A stretch of 64,000 bases of DNA, taken from assembly GCA_027924645.1 (NCBI GenBank), contig BSBN01000039.1, forward strand, positions 20,062,001 through 20,126,000. The letters are read 5' to 3'. Under the pieces are notes generated by a model. The model did not search any database. It saw only the letters and a list, made by a program, of their open reading frames with translations, and was not told the DNA's origin. Numbering within the stretch: the first letter of the stretch is position 1; every line of letters begins with the position of its first letter. Source of the stretch: Cunninghamia lanceolata. Lineage: Eukaryota; Streptophyta; Pinopsida; Cupressales; Cupressaceae. Both the position numbers and the translations under genes were made by a program. Below, one piece after another: positions 1-11,772 of this stretch.

Positions 1-1020
1 CAATTTGCCTTCTAATCAATTAATTAAATTTTTATTTAATTAATTATCCCTTCATCACCCAATTTGCCATCATTCTATCCCCAACAATTGAATTAATTTC
101 ATTAATTCAATAGTCCAAGCCTTAGCCATTTGATTTAATAAATATATAATATTTATTTGGTCAATTTCCCTCTCCTTACTACATCCAATTAATTAGCTAA
201 ATTATGTTTAACTAATTAATTTAGCCTACTAATTGACCTATCCCTACCTTAGGCAATTAAATAACTATTATTTAATTGCCTACCCTAGCCCACCTCATCC
301 TAGCCCTAGGATTTATTAAATAAAACCTACATTTAATTAATCCTAACCTCTCATTTGGGTGGTCAAACCTAGCTTAGCACCCTTCTCCACATCCTCCAAA
401 TAAAAAATTGAAATATATCCACATAAGTCAATTTTTTATTTAAATATATCCTACATCACAATTAATTCCTCTTACAACCCCTTACCACCCCCATACCTCA
501 TTTATCTCCACTTATCCCCAAATGAATTTTTAATTCATTTTACATTCCCCATATGAATCTTTAATTCCTAAATATTCCATCTCACCCATACTCATTTAAT
601 TCCTCCTTTCCCCAAAATGAATAAAAGATTTACTTTTATTCCTAGCCCTCCATTCCTCCAAGATCTAATCTAAGCCCTCCACATCACTTTTATCCTCCAC
701 CATTGATATCCCAAACCAATCTCCACCCTTGGATCAAAATCCCTCCAAAATCTCTATAAATACATCTTTCAACCCATTTTAGGATCCAAGTTTTAAGTAG
801 AGTTACCATGCCCAAATATCTATAGAGTTAATTAGTGAGTTGCAAATTTGAGATGGCATTTCACATTTCATTCATCAATTTGGGAATATCATGTCTTAGG
901 AGCTCTTGGGTGCAAGTTTCCTTTCCCTTGATGAGATTGGGTCTTTCTTGTTTGAGGTATAAATCTTTGTTTTATTATGCATTTAGTTTGTATTTTAGCT
1001 TCAACTTGATTCTCCAATCA
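1..1020 (+). repeat. 5' LTR of Tat-type element (left end cut off)
   Basis: Position 1 aligns with position 8915 of the 3' LTR, so about 59 bases lie left of the window. The two copies are closely similar along their whole length, with scattered substitutions and small indels. The first half is rich in TTAATTAA-type tracts. The LTR ends in CCAATCA where the 3' copy has CCTAATCA. Short open frames here (for example 835-1071) are LTR sequence and not genes. Confidence 0.85.
754..763 (+). promoter_or_regulatory. Probable TATA box of the Tat LTR
   Basis: CTATAAATAC lies about 260 bases before the LTR end and is kept in the 3' LTR at 9668-9677. It is the best TATA-like match in this LTR and would set the U3/R boundary shortly downstream. 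There is no transcript evidence. Confidence 0.45.
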
Positions 1021-1071
1021 CATTTGGCACAGAGGGCCTCAACAACATGGAGGACAGCTGAGGGTGGATAG

Positions 1072-1570
1072 GTTATCGCTGATCAGCTGGCCAAAGCACC
1101 CATTCCTGCAGAGTATCCTACACTGGCAAAATTCCCTGATGAAGCCATCTTGACAATAGAACCAGTAGTAGAAACATGGAAAATGTACTTTGATGGATCA
1201 TACACACACAGAGGCTCAGGGGCAGGCATCCAGTTCGTTACCCCTCAAGGTTACACCATCCCTAAATCCTTCAAAATCACATTCCCATGTACCAACAATG
1301 TGGCAAAATATGAGGCCCTTATCATAGGTCTCCGAATGGAAATCAAATGGAAAATCAAGAAGCTGACAATGTATGGAGATTCTCAACTGGTCATCTGATA
1401 GGTAAACAATGAGTACAAAACCAAGGACGATAAGCTCCTGCCTTATAAAAAGATGGTCGATGACTTCAAAGACTACTTTGATGACATTCACTTCGAACAA
1501 ATCCCAAGGCTCAACAACAAAGCTGCAGATGCCATGGCCACCATTGGATCCTTGGTCGACATGAAGAAAG
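1072..1570 (+). pseudogene. Archaeal-type RNase H (aRNH) of Tat element, with stops
   Basis: The frame begins with the tail of the ordinary gypsy RNase H (VIADQLAKAPIP) and continues into a second RNase H. Its four acidic positions are visible: D in MYFDGS, E in NNVAKYEAL, D in MYGDSQL and D in NNKAADAMA. Such a domain between the gypsy RNase H and integrase is the known Tat arrangement, and it would degrade RNA in the RNA/DNA hybrid during reverse transcription. The frame is broken by TAG at 1069-1071 and by TGA-TAG at 1396-1401. The upstream RT is deleted. Confidence 0.8.
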
Positions 1571-2928
1571 ACAACAAGAAGTGTGAGTTCCTGATAGAAG
1601 AACTCCCCATCCCAGCATATGACGTTCCTCAATCAGAACTACTGTGCGAATTCATTGGTCCCCTATCCCCATGGTATCAAGAAACCTACCTATACCTCCA
1701 CAATAATATCATCCCCCCTAACCTATCCACCTCACAAAGAAAATCTTTCATCCGCCGAGCCTCCCGCTTCATCCTTGTAGGAGATACCCTGTATAAAAGG
1801 AGTCTTGAGGGCACGCTTTTATGATGTTTAGACTATAGGGAAGCTAAAGCAGCCTTGCAAGAGGTACACGTAGGTATCTATGGGGCACATTCAAGTGGAC
1901 TCGCTCTTGCTAAAAAGATCCTGAGGATCGGATACTATTGGCCAACCATGGAACGAGATGCCTACCGATTTATCAAAAAATGCCTACCATGTCAACAGCA
2001 TGGGGATCTCATTCATGCACCAGCATAGGAGTTGCAACCCATCATGACGCCATGGCCTTTTTCATAGTGGGGACTTGACCTCATAGGAAAAATACATCCC
2101 CCATCCTCTCATGGCCATAAGTTCATAACCACTGCTACCGAGTACTTCACTAAGTGGGTGGAAGCAATACCACTCACTTTCACCACTAGAACTCAAATCT
2201 CCAAGTTCATCTTCCATTATATCATCTGTCGCTATGGTATCCCTCATTCCATCATCACCAATAATGGAAAACCATTCAAGAACCAAGAAGTTCGCACTTT
2301 GTGCAAAAAATTCAAAATCAAACACCACTTCTCCACCCCATATTACCCTCGAGGAAACAGTCAAGATGAAGCTTCAAATAAAACCATCCTGCGCATCCTA
2401 AAGAAGATAGTCAATGAAGCTGGCTGTGACTGGCACCTCCAACTCAATCCTACCCTATGGGCCTATCGCACAAGCATCCGCACCCCCACAGGAGCCACTC
2501 CATTTTCCCTAGTATTCGGATCTAAAGCCATTTTACCTATTGAGGTTGAGCTCCCATCCCTACGAGTATCCCTGTAAAACATAATCAATGATGAGGAATA
2601 CCGGGTCACACGATTGCATCAGCTAGAATTACTAGATGAGAAATGCTTGAATGCGTTGAACCACTTGCAGGCCTATCAAAATCAACTCCGAAGAAGCTAC
2701 CACAAGAGAATTAGAAACTAAAAATTTGAAGTAGGTGACCTTGTCCTTATGGAAAATCAGAGGAACTTGCAAGAGTGCCCTAAGAAAGGCAAGTTCAAAC
2801 CTAATTGGCTAGGACTATATGTCATCATAGCCACCTATGGATCAGGAGCATACAAGCTTGCAACACCTGAGGGGCAACCTCTGGATGAGCCTATGAACAT
2901 CCTACATCTGAAGAAATTCTACGCATAA
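1571..2928 (+). pseudogene. Gypsy integrase, C-terminal end of pol, with stops
   Basis: The reading frame continues from the RNase H without frameshift to TAA at 2926-2928. Visible parts are a zinc region with paired His and CLPCQQH, the core start WGLDLIG with the first catalytic Asp, ITNNGKPF where the second catalytic Asp (normally DNG) has become Asn, and the glutamate in QDEASNKTI. An integrase C-terminal segment ends LHLKKFYA. In-frame stops lie at 1822, 2026, 2065, 2575 and 2719, several of them explained by CAG or CAA changing to TAG or TAA. With the lost Asp and the stops it cannot encode active integrase. Confidence 0.85.
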
Positions 2929-5441
2929 CCCATCAGGTACCCCAAGTCAAAAAATAAAAAAAATAGAAAAATAAAAAAACTAAAAAAATCAAAAAAATCA
3001 AGAAAAACCTGAGTGCAATAAAAAACTTCCAATGGTGAAAATCACTTCGGTGACACCTTGGATAAGTACCATGGTGAAAACTTGTTTCAGGCACCATGCG
3101 TAGGGGCCGGTTCTACCATCCAATAAGTCCTCTTTCTATCACAACACTCCATATCACACACATTCCATGGCTTGGAATTCTGAAACATCAAGTTCTATCA
3201 CCCAACCCCCACTTTCCCATCCCAAGGCTAACTCATGGAATGAGGATCCTTATAAGCTCCCCTTTGTACAACTAAAAATTAGAAAATCCAACAACAATAC
3301 AAAATTAGAAAATCCAAAAAATAATACAAAATCAGAAAATCCAAAAACAATACAAAATCAGAAAATCCAAAAACAACACAATTCACCGCAGATCACCCCC
3401 CATACATCACTCTCACTATAACTCACAACCATCAACATCTATCAACTCATCACATCACACCCATCCTAAACCATTCCCACATCATCAAGTCATACCAGAA
3501 CTACATATTCATTTCACCCGCATCTTGAAAGTACCTTGATCCCATGGACACAAGGTATGTAGGCAGTCTAGAATACGAAGGAAGTTTCCAGTACTTAGGT
3601 ATGTAGGGTATGTATACACTTGAACCATGGTCCCTAACACAAAAATCATCAATCAACACACCAACTATAATCCTAAACCAGGCCAGACTGTTCTTTTGCC
3701 CACCTTTCAAAAATTCTCCAATCAAATCCAACTGATTCGTGTCCTAGGATATATCTTTCCCACAATGGACAAGACGCTGTCATTCTATCATCATGTATCT
3801 TGGCAAGAATACACAAAGGCTATTTGTATCTTTTCTATTGGTCTTTTTTGATTATTGATTTTTATCTTTTTGTCTCACTCTAGGTCACCTCCAAAGCTAC
3901 CTTGATCTCATTATATCATGGTAAGTGGCGGACAACACCTGGAGTAGACAAGGTCATTCTTTCTATATGCTGTGCGTGTGGGTTGGTTTCATTACTCCAA
4001 GAATAGTATTCATATCTTGAAGCCTGGATCGGTTCTAGTATGATGTGTGTCATTTAGATATACAGGCACCAAAAAACCTTATATGTACTATTAGCACTCA
4101 TCTCTATGAGTCCCCTTCCTAGGGCAGGCAAGGTTATACTACCTTGGGCACACATGAAATCAACCTATTGTCTGCGGGTCTAGTCCATGCAATCATAGGA
4201 TATATATCATCACCTAGGTCATTTCATACCTTTGTGAACTGTATCCTACATTGCTATAGTAAACTAAGAAATGCTCTCAATTAATGTTATGCAACTACTA
4301 TTACTAGCTCAAACCATCACCCTAATCAACTATACCATCTGGGCCTAGATTTCATCATCACCCCCCAACCTCCTCCTCCTCTCCACCCCCTCACTAATCC
4401 CACTCCTCCAACTAATTCCCACGAAACACATCCCGAACCAAATCATATCCCCACCCTCCCCTCAAATGACGTGGTGTCTTATGACCTATCAATTCCCTCA
4501 TCCCCTCCCCCCATAAGCTAGCCGCTCCCAATCCTATCCGTACCCCTTATCCGCTACCCTCCCACACAGCCTCACCACCTAGGGTCCAACAAAGAACATC
4601 ATGTGTATCAAGACTTATTCATCTCACCTATCACCTAGTTTGCATCTCACCTATCACCTACTTTACATCTCACGAATCATTTCATCTCAATATTACATAT
4701 CATTTAATTTGCATATCATCCCATTAGGTTCATTGTAAAATCTTGTAGCTGCATATTATTTCATTAGGTTCATTGTAGAATTTGTTAAGTTGCATAACCT
4801 TTTAAGTCCATTTTTAGAATCATTTTAGTTGCACATTATACATCATTTAACATTGCACATCATATTAAAAGCATTTAAATCACATAGCTGCATTATAAAA
4901 TCATAAATCATCACATTCACATTGCATTCCATATATCATCTCATAAATCATTTAGGTACATTTCCTTGCATAAAAATCATAATCACAAACATCATTTAAT
5001 TAAATTGCATAATCACAATCATAATCATTTAGCTGCACTTTACAATCATCTAGTTGCATATCCATATTTTCCATACATAACATGTGTTTATTTAGATAAA
5101 CATACATTTCCATTGCATCACATTTTTGCATCCATAATAAATGTTTATTAATCTGAACATTTATTTGCATTATACATCATAGACCATAGATCACAAACAT
5201 GCATATAGCACAATAAATAAACCATCATTGCATCCATCATATCACATCAATAGCTACATCCATAACATCAACATAATACATTGCATGGCATAAACACAAC
5301 ACATCCATAAGCATACAATCCATAAAGCATATTGCATCTATCATCTAGAGCATCATCATAATCATATAACATCATCATAAACAAACACAGACCATAAAAA
5401 AACAACATATCATATCTTACATCGCAAAAAATGTACATCGC
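2929..5441. other. Non-coding spacer of Tat element, simple-sequence rich
   Basis: About 2.5 kb between pol and the antisense passenger gene. It holds A-rich sequence at 2945-3000, a run of AAAATCCAAAAA-like units at 3280-3375, C-rich pyrimidine sequence at 4360-4560, and a long stretch rich in ATCAT, CATTTA and TTGCAT words at 4600-5430. Open frames here are lysine/asparagine or histidine rich by composition alone. Long 3' spacers are usual in Tat elements. I see no gene. Confidence 0.6.
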
Positions 5442-5802
5442 TCATATATATCCATCAAAAAATATATGTCCTGATACAATGCCTTTAAGGGCTAAAATGA
5501 TATAATTGTCACATGGAAGATCCTCTCTCTGATGGAGTGGGAGATCCTGACCCTGATGGTGGCTGTGGCCCTGGCTATGGCTGTGGCTGCAGCTATACCT
5601 ATACCTATACCTGTGGAGCCTACTGGGGTGCATGTGAGGGAGGACCCATCATCTGTTGAACAGACTAAACTGATCTAGATATGTGTGATCTAGATGCCCA
5701 CGATCCACTGACCTGACTATAACTCAGTGCACACTACTCTGTTAGCACTGCCGCGTGATATAGGGCCTGATAATAGTCTGTCCATCCTCTGGCCTCCAAC
5801 AA

Positions 5803-7735
5803 CTATCCCTGTACTTGAGATATCTGAGTCTGTGCTTGGGACAATTGGGTTTGCATCAAAGTCAACACCGGCGCCATACCAGCCCCTGAAGCTTGTAAAC
5901 TGCCCACCATAGCCTCTGCCTGCTGTGCCCTGGCAAGTGCCGCATCCCGCTCTCTGGTCAAAACTACTATGTCACCCTGAGCCTGGGCTAACTGTGCCTG
6001 CAATGCAGCCACCTGTCCATCTGACCCATCTAACAAAGCCACTGTCCCCCATAGCTGCACCAACTCGGCCTCACGGCTCTCTAATGCCTCCTGTAGGCTG
6101 GCAATCTGTGCTTGCAGAGTCTCCATCTCTTCCTCACCCCGAGCTCGCCAACGAGATGCCAATCTCTCAACCTCTACCTCTCCACCTGCCCCTGAGGGGC
6201 CTGCCTCTGCCTGCTGCCTTGCTGTGATAACCTGCTGCTGCGCTACCTATGGTGGGGGTAGAATCCCCCTGTCCACCCTCGGCTATCCTCCACACTGTCA
6301 AGGCCCTCTGTGCTACCGCACCACCCCAATCTGAACCTGCTCAACAAGTACTTGCTGTACAGGTGCCTACTGTCTCACCTACTACTGGGGTACCTGTCCA
6401 GCTATCGTTGCTGCTAAAACATCCATCGGCTACCCATTCCCCCAACCACCCTCTCCTCTCCATCCCCTCCAACCTCCACAAGGTAATCGGCAATAATCTC
6501 CTCACCCTCCTCCAGGAATTCATCCCCATCGGAATCATCATCCCCATCATCCTCCGAATCCTCATCACCTGACCCCGATGCCTCCTCTGCAGGGACTGCC
6601 TCCTCTGTCAGGTCCGTAAACCGTGTCAGCCGCCACATCTGCCAACATATATCATATGCAGGCATAGTACCTTCATCCCTCACTGTGCTCCCCCAATCCC
6701 ACCACAATGGCTACAAAGCTGCAAAATCATCCAGAGCAACCTATGGTTGTATGGCTGCAGGCCAAAAACGTGCATCACAGCGGGTCTGTGCAAAGATGGC
6801 CATCTGTTGTGGAGTATCCTGCCACAACCCAAACTGCCACATGACCTGCGATGGTAGGTACATGTCTATCATGTGGTCTCCTCGACCCATCAAGTACTGC
6901 TGCTGAAAAGCAAAAGGCCGGTGAATATCATCATCATGCCACGACTCCACACCAATATACGGTCACTAGGTCACCCGAATAACATCATCCAACATCCGCC
7001 TCCAATAACGAACCTATCTAGTATAGGTGTACTCGGCTTCCCGATATAAGAACACAAAGGCCTCAAATGGATGTCGATAGTACCCACACGTCGGCCGTGT
7101 AACTGTAATGTGCTCCCAAATCCACACATGTAACAAAGTAACTCTGACTGACAATGCTGAATCATAAAGATAGACAATTGTATGCATCTCATGATACAGC
7201 TGGCCCCTAGGCATACACAGTCTCATGCCTGATCATCCCCTCGATCATCTCCCCCCAGCCAACTGGAAAACCCCTACCCCTCCTATTAGGCATCACTACA
7301 CCAATCAAAGCGCATAGGAATAAGGCAAAGGGATCTGTACCCATAGCCAATGTCCCCTCATAACTCATCTCCCTCCCATCTGCTGATAAAACAATATGAG
7401 CCTCACCAAATACTCTAATCAGGGCCCTCCATCCCCTCCTCATGTCATATCTCACCCGCCAACCGTGAATAGGTAGCTTGAGGATGCGATAAACATCCTC
7501 AAGCGTGATAGTGATTTCACCAGTCGGCAACAAAAAGGTGCACGTCTCCGAACGGTACCGCTCCACTACTGCTGTCATCAGAGCTCTATGAGCTCATAGC
7601 ACCAACATTGACACCACTATCAAGAGCCCCAACCTAGCTAGTCGAGCCCGAGCGGCATCATCAAACTGATCGAATAATGCCATCACCGATGGTACACATC
7701 GCTCTTGTGTGTACACTATAAATGACCTCGTATCC
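5803..7735 (-). pseudogene. Antisense captured gene: plant mobile domain plus coiled coil
   Basis: Read on the minus strand from about 7735, the N-terminal part (FDQFDDAARARLARLGL, then a TGA, then MTAVVERYRSETCTF) leads into TFLLPTGEITITLEDV and LKLPIHGW, the hallmark start of the plant mobile domain (MAIN/MAIL family, aminotransferase-like PMD). After a stop and frame change near 7210 it resumes with LLHVWIWEHI, FVFLYREAEY and VMWQFGLWQDTPQQ, the usual C-terminal PMD signature. Then come an acidic stretch (about 6480-6600) and a heptad-rich coiled coil (5803-6162, AQIASLQEALESREAEL). PMD proteins are nuclear silencing and genome-stability factors in plants, and PMDs are known to be carried by transposons. 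Here it lies opposite to pol, between pol and the 3' LTR. It has at least one frameshift and several stops. Confidence 0.75.
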
Positions 7736-7879
7736 TACATCCACAACTTTCAGGTCTGAAATCTACCTATCTTTTTTCCAAAACACCCCCTTTTTTTCTT
7801 CTAATGTTCAAATGCCAAAATCACTTGGTGCCAAAACACTCCATGCTTTGTGCCATTTTACAAATATCGCTACTACTTC

Positions 7880-8330
7880 TTCTAATGGCGCTATTTCAGA
7901 CAATAGAGCCACTGTGCAAGACACATTGCACCACTCCCATCAATAGTGCTACTGCGCAATATCCTTAGCGCCATTTTGCAAAATAGCACCACCCTGTCAC
8001 ATGGCGCTAATCTAATGAATAGCGCTAATTCTCCCAAAAGTGCATATATCATATATTGCGCTAATCCCCTACATAGCACCAAAACATAATATAGCGCTAC
8101 TACTCATAATAGCGCTAGTCAAGAACATAGCACTACCCTTGTACCCATTTGGCACAAAAATGCCAAAAACCTAACACCACGCACATTGCGCCAATACAAA
8201 TGATGGTGCTAAAATGCTAAGTCTTTGGTGCCAATCTACCCCTATGCTACCCTAGCGGATAGCGCCGATCCAGAGGATGGCGCTAATCCGCATCCATTGG
8301 GCGCTGTGCGACCTTGCAATAGCACCACAA
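7880..8330. repeat. Degenerate array of AGCGCT-like motifs
   Basis: About 450 bases contain some twenty scattered copies of a short word near ATAGCGCTA, with variants TAGCACCA, TGGCGCTAA and TTGCGCTAAT, spaced mostly 15-30 bases apart. The core AGCGCT is its own reverse complement. The array ends roughly 150 bases upstream of the antisense PMD gene, where its promoter would be. Function is unknown; it may be a decayed short tandem repeat or a cluster of binding sites. Confidence 0.6.
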
Positions 8331-8339
8331 TTCCCAAAC

Positions 8340-8855
8340 CCATTTCTCGAACCCCAAAAAAGTGACAAAATTAAAAAATCACAAAGCCAGGGTTAGACCC
8401 TACCTGGGGTCCAGCCTCTGGTGCCCGGCCAAACGATCGAAACTGCTCAGAAATGTGTTGAAGACGCAGGAATTGGGGGTTGCGCTCAGCGATCTCTCCT
8501 CTGCTCCTTCTTCTCACCAAGTCAATGTGTGCAAATGTGGCATTCTTAGGGCCCACTTGTCCTAATATAGCATGCCATGTCATCCCCTTGCCACTCTTTT
8601 TTCCCTCCAGGGAGTAGATCCCAACCTTTTTCCTCCATTTTTCTTCCTGTCATCGTCTTTTCCCATCTTCTGTCCAACTTTCACTTCCGTCACGTCCTTT
8701 CGAGAGATCACCCTAAATTTTTTTATTTTTTCTACCAACCTCTCGAGGGGGCATCCCTCACCCATCTTATTCTTTCCTGGCAGCTAGGGCATATTTTTCT
8801 TTGACCTAACGCCACTTCCCTCCTAGGTCCTGACGCCACGTCAAAGAGGGGCAAA
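8340..8855. other. Unassigned sequence before the 3' LTR, ending in purine tract
   Basis: A more G+C-rich stretch with no recognised protein on either strand. Overlapping open frames on both strands near 8362-8804 have no recognisable motif. It ends with the polypurine tract at 8843-8855 that primes plus-strand DNA synthesis next to the LTR. Confidence 0.5.
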
Positions 8856-9938
8856 TGTAGACACCTAAAAATATCTTTTACCATCAAACTAACTTCCGAC
8901 ATCCCTAAACATACCAATTTCCCTTCTAATCAATTAATTAAATTTTTATTTAATTAATTATCCCTTCATCACCCAATTTGCCATCATTCTATCCCCAACA
9001 ATTGAATAAATTTCATTAATTCAATAGTCCAAGCCTTAGCCATTTGATTTAATAAATATGCAATATTTATTTGGTCAATTTCCCTCTCCTCACTAAATCT
9101 AATTAATTAGCTAAATTATGTTTAACTAATTAATTCAGCCTACTGATTGACCTGTCCCTACCCTAAGCAATTAAATAGCTATTATTTAATTGCCTACCCT
9201 AGCCTACCTCATCCTAGCCCTAGGATTTATTAAATAAAACCTACATTTAATTAATCCTAACCTCTCATTTGGGTTGTCAAACCTAGCTTAACACCCTTCC
9301 CCACATCCTCCAAATAAAAAATTGAAATATATCCACATAAGTCAATTTTTTATTTAAATATATCCTACATCACAATTAATTCCTCTTACAACCCCTTACC
9401 ACCCCCATACTTCATTTATCTCCACTTATCCCCAAATAAACTTTTAATTCATTTTACATTCCCCATATGAATCTTTAATTCCTAAATATTCCATCTCACC
9501 CATACTCATTTAATTCCTCCTTTCCCCAAAATGAATAAAAGATTTATTTTTATTCCTAGCCCTCCATTCCTCCAAGATCTAATCTAGGCCCTCCACATCA
9601 CTTTTATCCTCCACCATTGATCTCCCAAACCAATTTCCACCCTTGGATCAAAATCCCTCCAAAATCTCTATAAATACAACATGTTTCAACCCATTTTAGG
9701 ATCCAAGTTTTAAGTAGAGTTACCATGCCCAAATATCTATAGAGCTAATTAGTGAGTTGCAAATTTGAGATAGCATTTCACATTTCATTCATCAATTTGG
9801 GAATATCATGTCTTAGGAGCTCTTGGGTGCAAGTTTCCTTTCCCTTGATGAGATTGGGTCTTTCTTGTTTGAGGTATAACTCTTTGTTTTATTATGTATT
9901 TAGTTTGTATTTTACCTTCAACTTGATTCTCCTAATCA
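8856..9938 (+). repeat. 3' LTR of Tat-type element
   Basis: Complete LTR of 1083 bases, from TGTAGACACC to CCTAATCA, matching 1-1020. It abuts the purine tract on its left and copia LTR sequence on its right (GAGTTTTGTAATTAC, which matches the reverse complement of the copia LTR around 38480). Confidence 0.88.
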
Positions 9939-10304
9939 GAGTTTTGTAATTACTGTTGACTATTTACTGTATTGTATCTCCTATATATCAGGAGCTTGAG
10001 ATGGAGGTTGTGTGTAGGAGTCTTATAGATGTTGAGTTGCCTCTAGATCTTTGGTTGGTTATACTCCTGTGAAAGCTTTCTCTGCAAGTATATTGTGATC
10101 TTCTTGCTTCTTGAATAATATATTAGACAGCCTTAGGGTGTGGGGTTTTTCTCCCGAAAGGGTTTCCCCACGTAATTACTATGTTGTGGTATGATTGCTA
10201 TTTGTGTTTATCTGTGTAACTATTGTAAATATTTGAAAAGTTTTGAATATCCCTCCCCTTAATATTAGTGTATAAAATTGTTCTGGTAGCTTAGCTTCCT
10301 TACA
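9939..10304 (+). repeat. Copia element 1: 3' part of its 5' LTR
   Basis: These 366 bases match, in opposite orientation, the end-proximal part of the copia LTRs at 35561-36568 and 38096-39108 (shared words TTTTGTAATTAC, TATATATCAGGAG, GGTTATACTCCT). It ends CTTACA just before the primer site. The rest of this LTR should lie left of the window, beyond the inserted Tat element. Confidence 0.8.
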
Positions 10305-10306
10305 AG

Positions 10307-10318
10307 TGGTATCAGAGA
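10307..10318 (+). other. Primer-binding site of copia element 1
   Basis: TGGTATCAGAGA starts two bases after the LTR end. It matches the usual plant copia site TGGTATCAGAGC, complementary to the 3' end of initiator methionine tRNA, with one change. Confidence 0.85.
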
Positions 10319-10428
10319 TTGATCGCCTTTGATTTCAGTTGTGGGTTGTAGGGTTCTTTGAACTAATCTAGTTTTGAGTGGGAGCTTGTGTAGAAGATAC
10401 TTTGTGATCTTGTTGTAGGAATTTTTAG

Positions 10429-11766
10429 ATGGAAAGCACATCAGGGGGAATAGAGGTAGAAAATTTTTCTAGTAATAATTTTGAGATGTGGAAGATGAAG
10501 ATGGAGGATATGTTAATTGATTGAGAATTGTGGAATGCTATTGATGAGAGTGTTTCAAGGTCCATAGATGTTACTTTGGATGCTGAATATGATGTTATAG
10601 ACTGTAAATCCAAGGGTCTAATCATATTGTGCCTAACAGACTCTATTTTAATCAATGTCCATGAAGAGCCCTCTGTAAAAAAAATATGGAAGAAACTTAG
10701 TGAGATATATCAGGCCAAATTTTTAGTGAACAATATTTTCTTGAGGAAGAAATTGTATTCCTTGAGAATGTAAGAGATTGGATGAATTACAGATCACCTG
10801 GAAGCATTCAATATGTTGGTGGCTCAATTGGCATCAGTTGGTATAAAAATGGATCAGGAGAGATGTCAAATCTTGCTTTGTTCTTTGCCTAATTCATGGG
10901 ATTATCTTGTTATGGAAATTGAGAGTACTTCTCTTGTCTTGAAAGTTGAATATGTTGTGGGTTCTTTTCTTTCTGAAGAAATGAAGGGGAACATATCCAT
11001 TAGTTCTAAAGAAGCCCTAAGTGTTCATGGAAGGCCCAAAGAAAAAGGCACGAAGAGTGAGAAGTGTGACAAATCCAAGTCCAAAGGGAGATCCAAATCT
11101 CTTAGAAAGTCCAAAGTTATTTGTTAGAATTGTGGTAAGCTTGGACACTTCCATAAGGAGTGTAAAGAAGAAAAGAAGAAGAAAAAGAAGAAATTTGGTT
11201 CTGATTCCAAGTCCAAGAAGGGAGATGGTGATGTGTTCATTGCAACTTTGGCCACTTGTATAGGTAATGATGCATGGTTAATTGACTCAGGTGCATCTTT
11301 CCATATGACTCCTAATAGGGATTGGTTTTTTGAACATGAAGAATTTGATGGAGGTAAGATGTACTTGGGTGATGATTCTCATTTAAATATTATTGGCCAT
11401 GGTAAAGTTAAAATTAGATTTACTGATGGTAGAATAAAAACGATTAATGGTGTGTTAAATATCCCTAGATTAGCACAAAATTTATTATCTATGAGCAAAC
11501 TAATAGATGCAGGTGTGCAAGTAGTCTTTCCTAATTCAGGATGCAAGATGGTAAGAGGTTCTATGTGATTGCTAGAGGTGTCATATTTGGCACATTGTAT
11601 AAGATTGATGCATGCATTGTTGAGTGCAATGGTACTTCTATGAAAGGCAAATCTATGACTACTTCATTAGAAAAGGAGAGGGTTTCATTTTCAGTGGTTG
11701 GTCATGGCTTTTGGGTACCTAAGGGTGCTCTTTCTTCTTAATCAAAATTGTTTGCAGAGAAGACTA
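10429..11766 (+). pseudogene. Copia element 1 gag-protease, with stops
   Basis: An ATG at 10429 starts gag (FEMWKMKMEDMLID), followed by the UBN2-type gag region (KKIWKKLSEIYQAK, LRKKLYSLRM), a basic K/R/S stretch, and a zinc knuckle C-x2-C-x4-H-x4-C at about 11122-11163 interrupted by a TAG where CWNCGK is expected. The protease motif IDSGAS follows at 11281-11298. One frame is kept from 10429 to about 11565, then a one-base shift restores homology (IARGVIFGTLYKIDACIVE). Stops lie at 10522, 10771, 10783 and 11125. The sequence resembles the Tork/Tnt1 kind of copia; that lineage call is tentative. It is broken at 11772 by the nested element and resumes at 19391. Confidence 0.85.
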
Positions 11767-11772
11767 TGTTAT

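Larger units (their letters stand above)
1..9938 (+). mobile_element. Ty3/gypsy Tat-type retrotransposon, internally deleted
   Basis: A 1.0-1.1 kb direct repeat brackets the element: 1-1020 (left edge cut by the window) and 8856-9938. The 3' LTR starts TGTAGACACC right after a purine tract, AAAGAGGGGCAAA (8843-8855), and both LTRs end in AATCA. Between them are archaeal-type RNase H, integrase, a 2.5 kb spacer and an antisense captured gene. Gag, protease and RT are absent: RNase H sequence starts about 50 bases after the 5' LTR, so there has been an internal deletion. Domain order and the purine tract fit the Tat/Ogre/Retand branch; the branch call is my inference. Its right end joins copia LTR sequence at 9939, so it inserted into a copia LTR. 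The target duplication cannot be tested because the left flank is outside the window. Confidence 0.85.

Noticed and set aside
835..1071. Open frame near the end of the 5' LTR, repeated at 9752-9949
   Set aside because: It is LTR sequence present in both copies, has no ATG at its start and matches no family.
3167..3421. Lysine/asparagine-rich open frame
   Set aside because: It comes from AAAATCCAAAAA-type simple sequence in the spacer and has no domain.
5925..6572. Proline-rich open frames on the + strand
   Set aside because: They are the opposite strand of the antisense coiled-coil and acidic parts of the PMD gene.
7880..8330. CRISPR-like repeat with spacers
   Set aside because: The repeats are short, variable and irregularly spaced, and the context is a plant retroelement.
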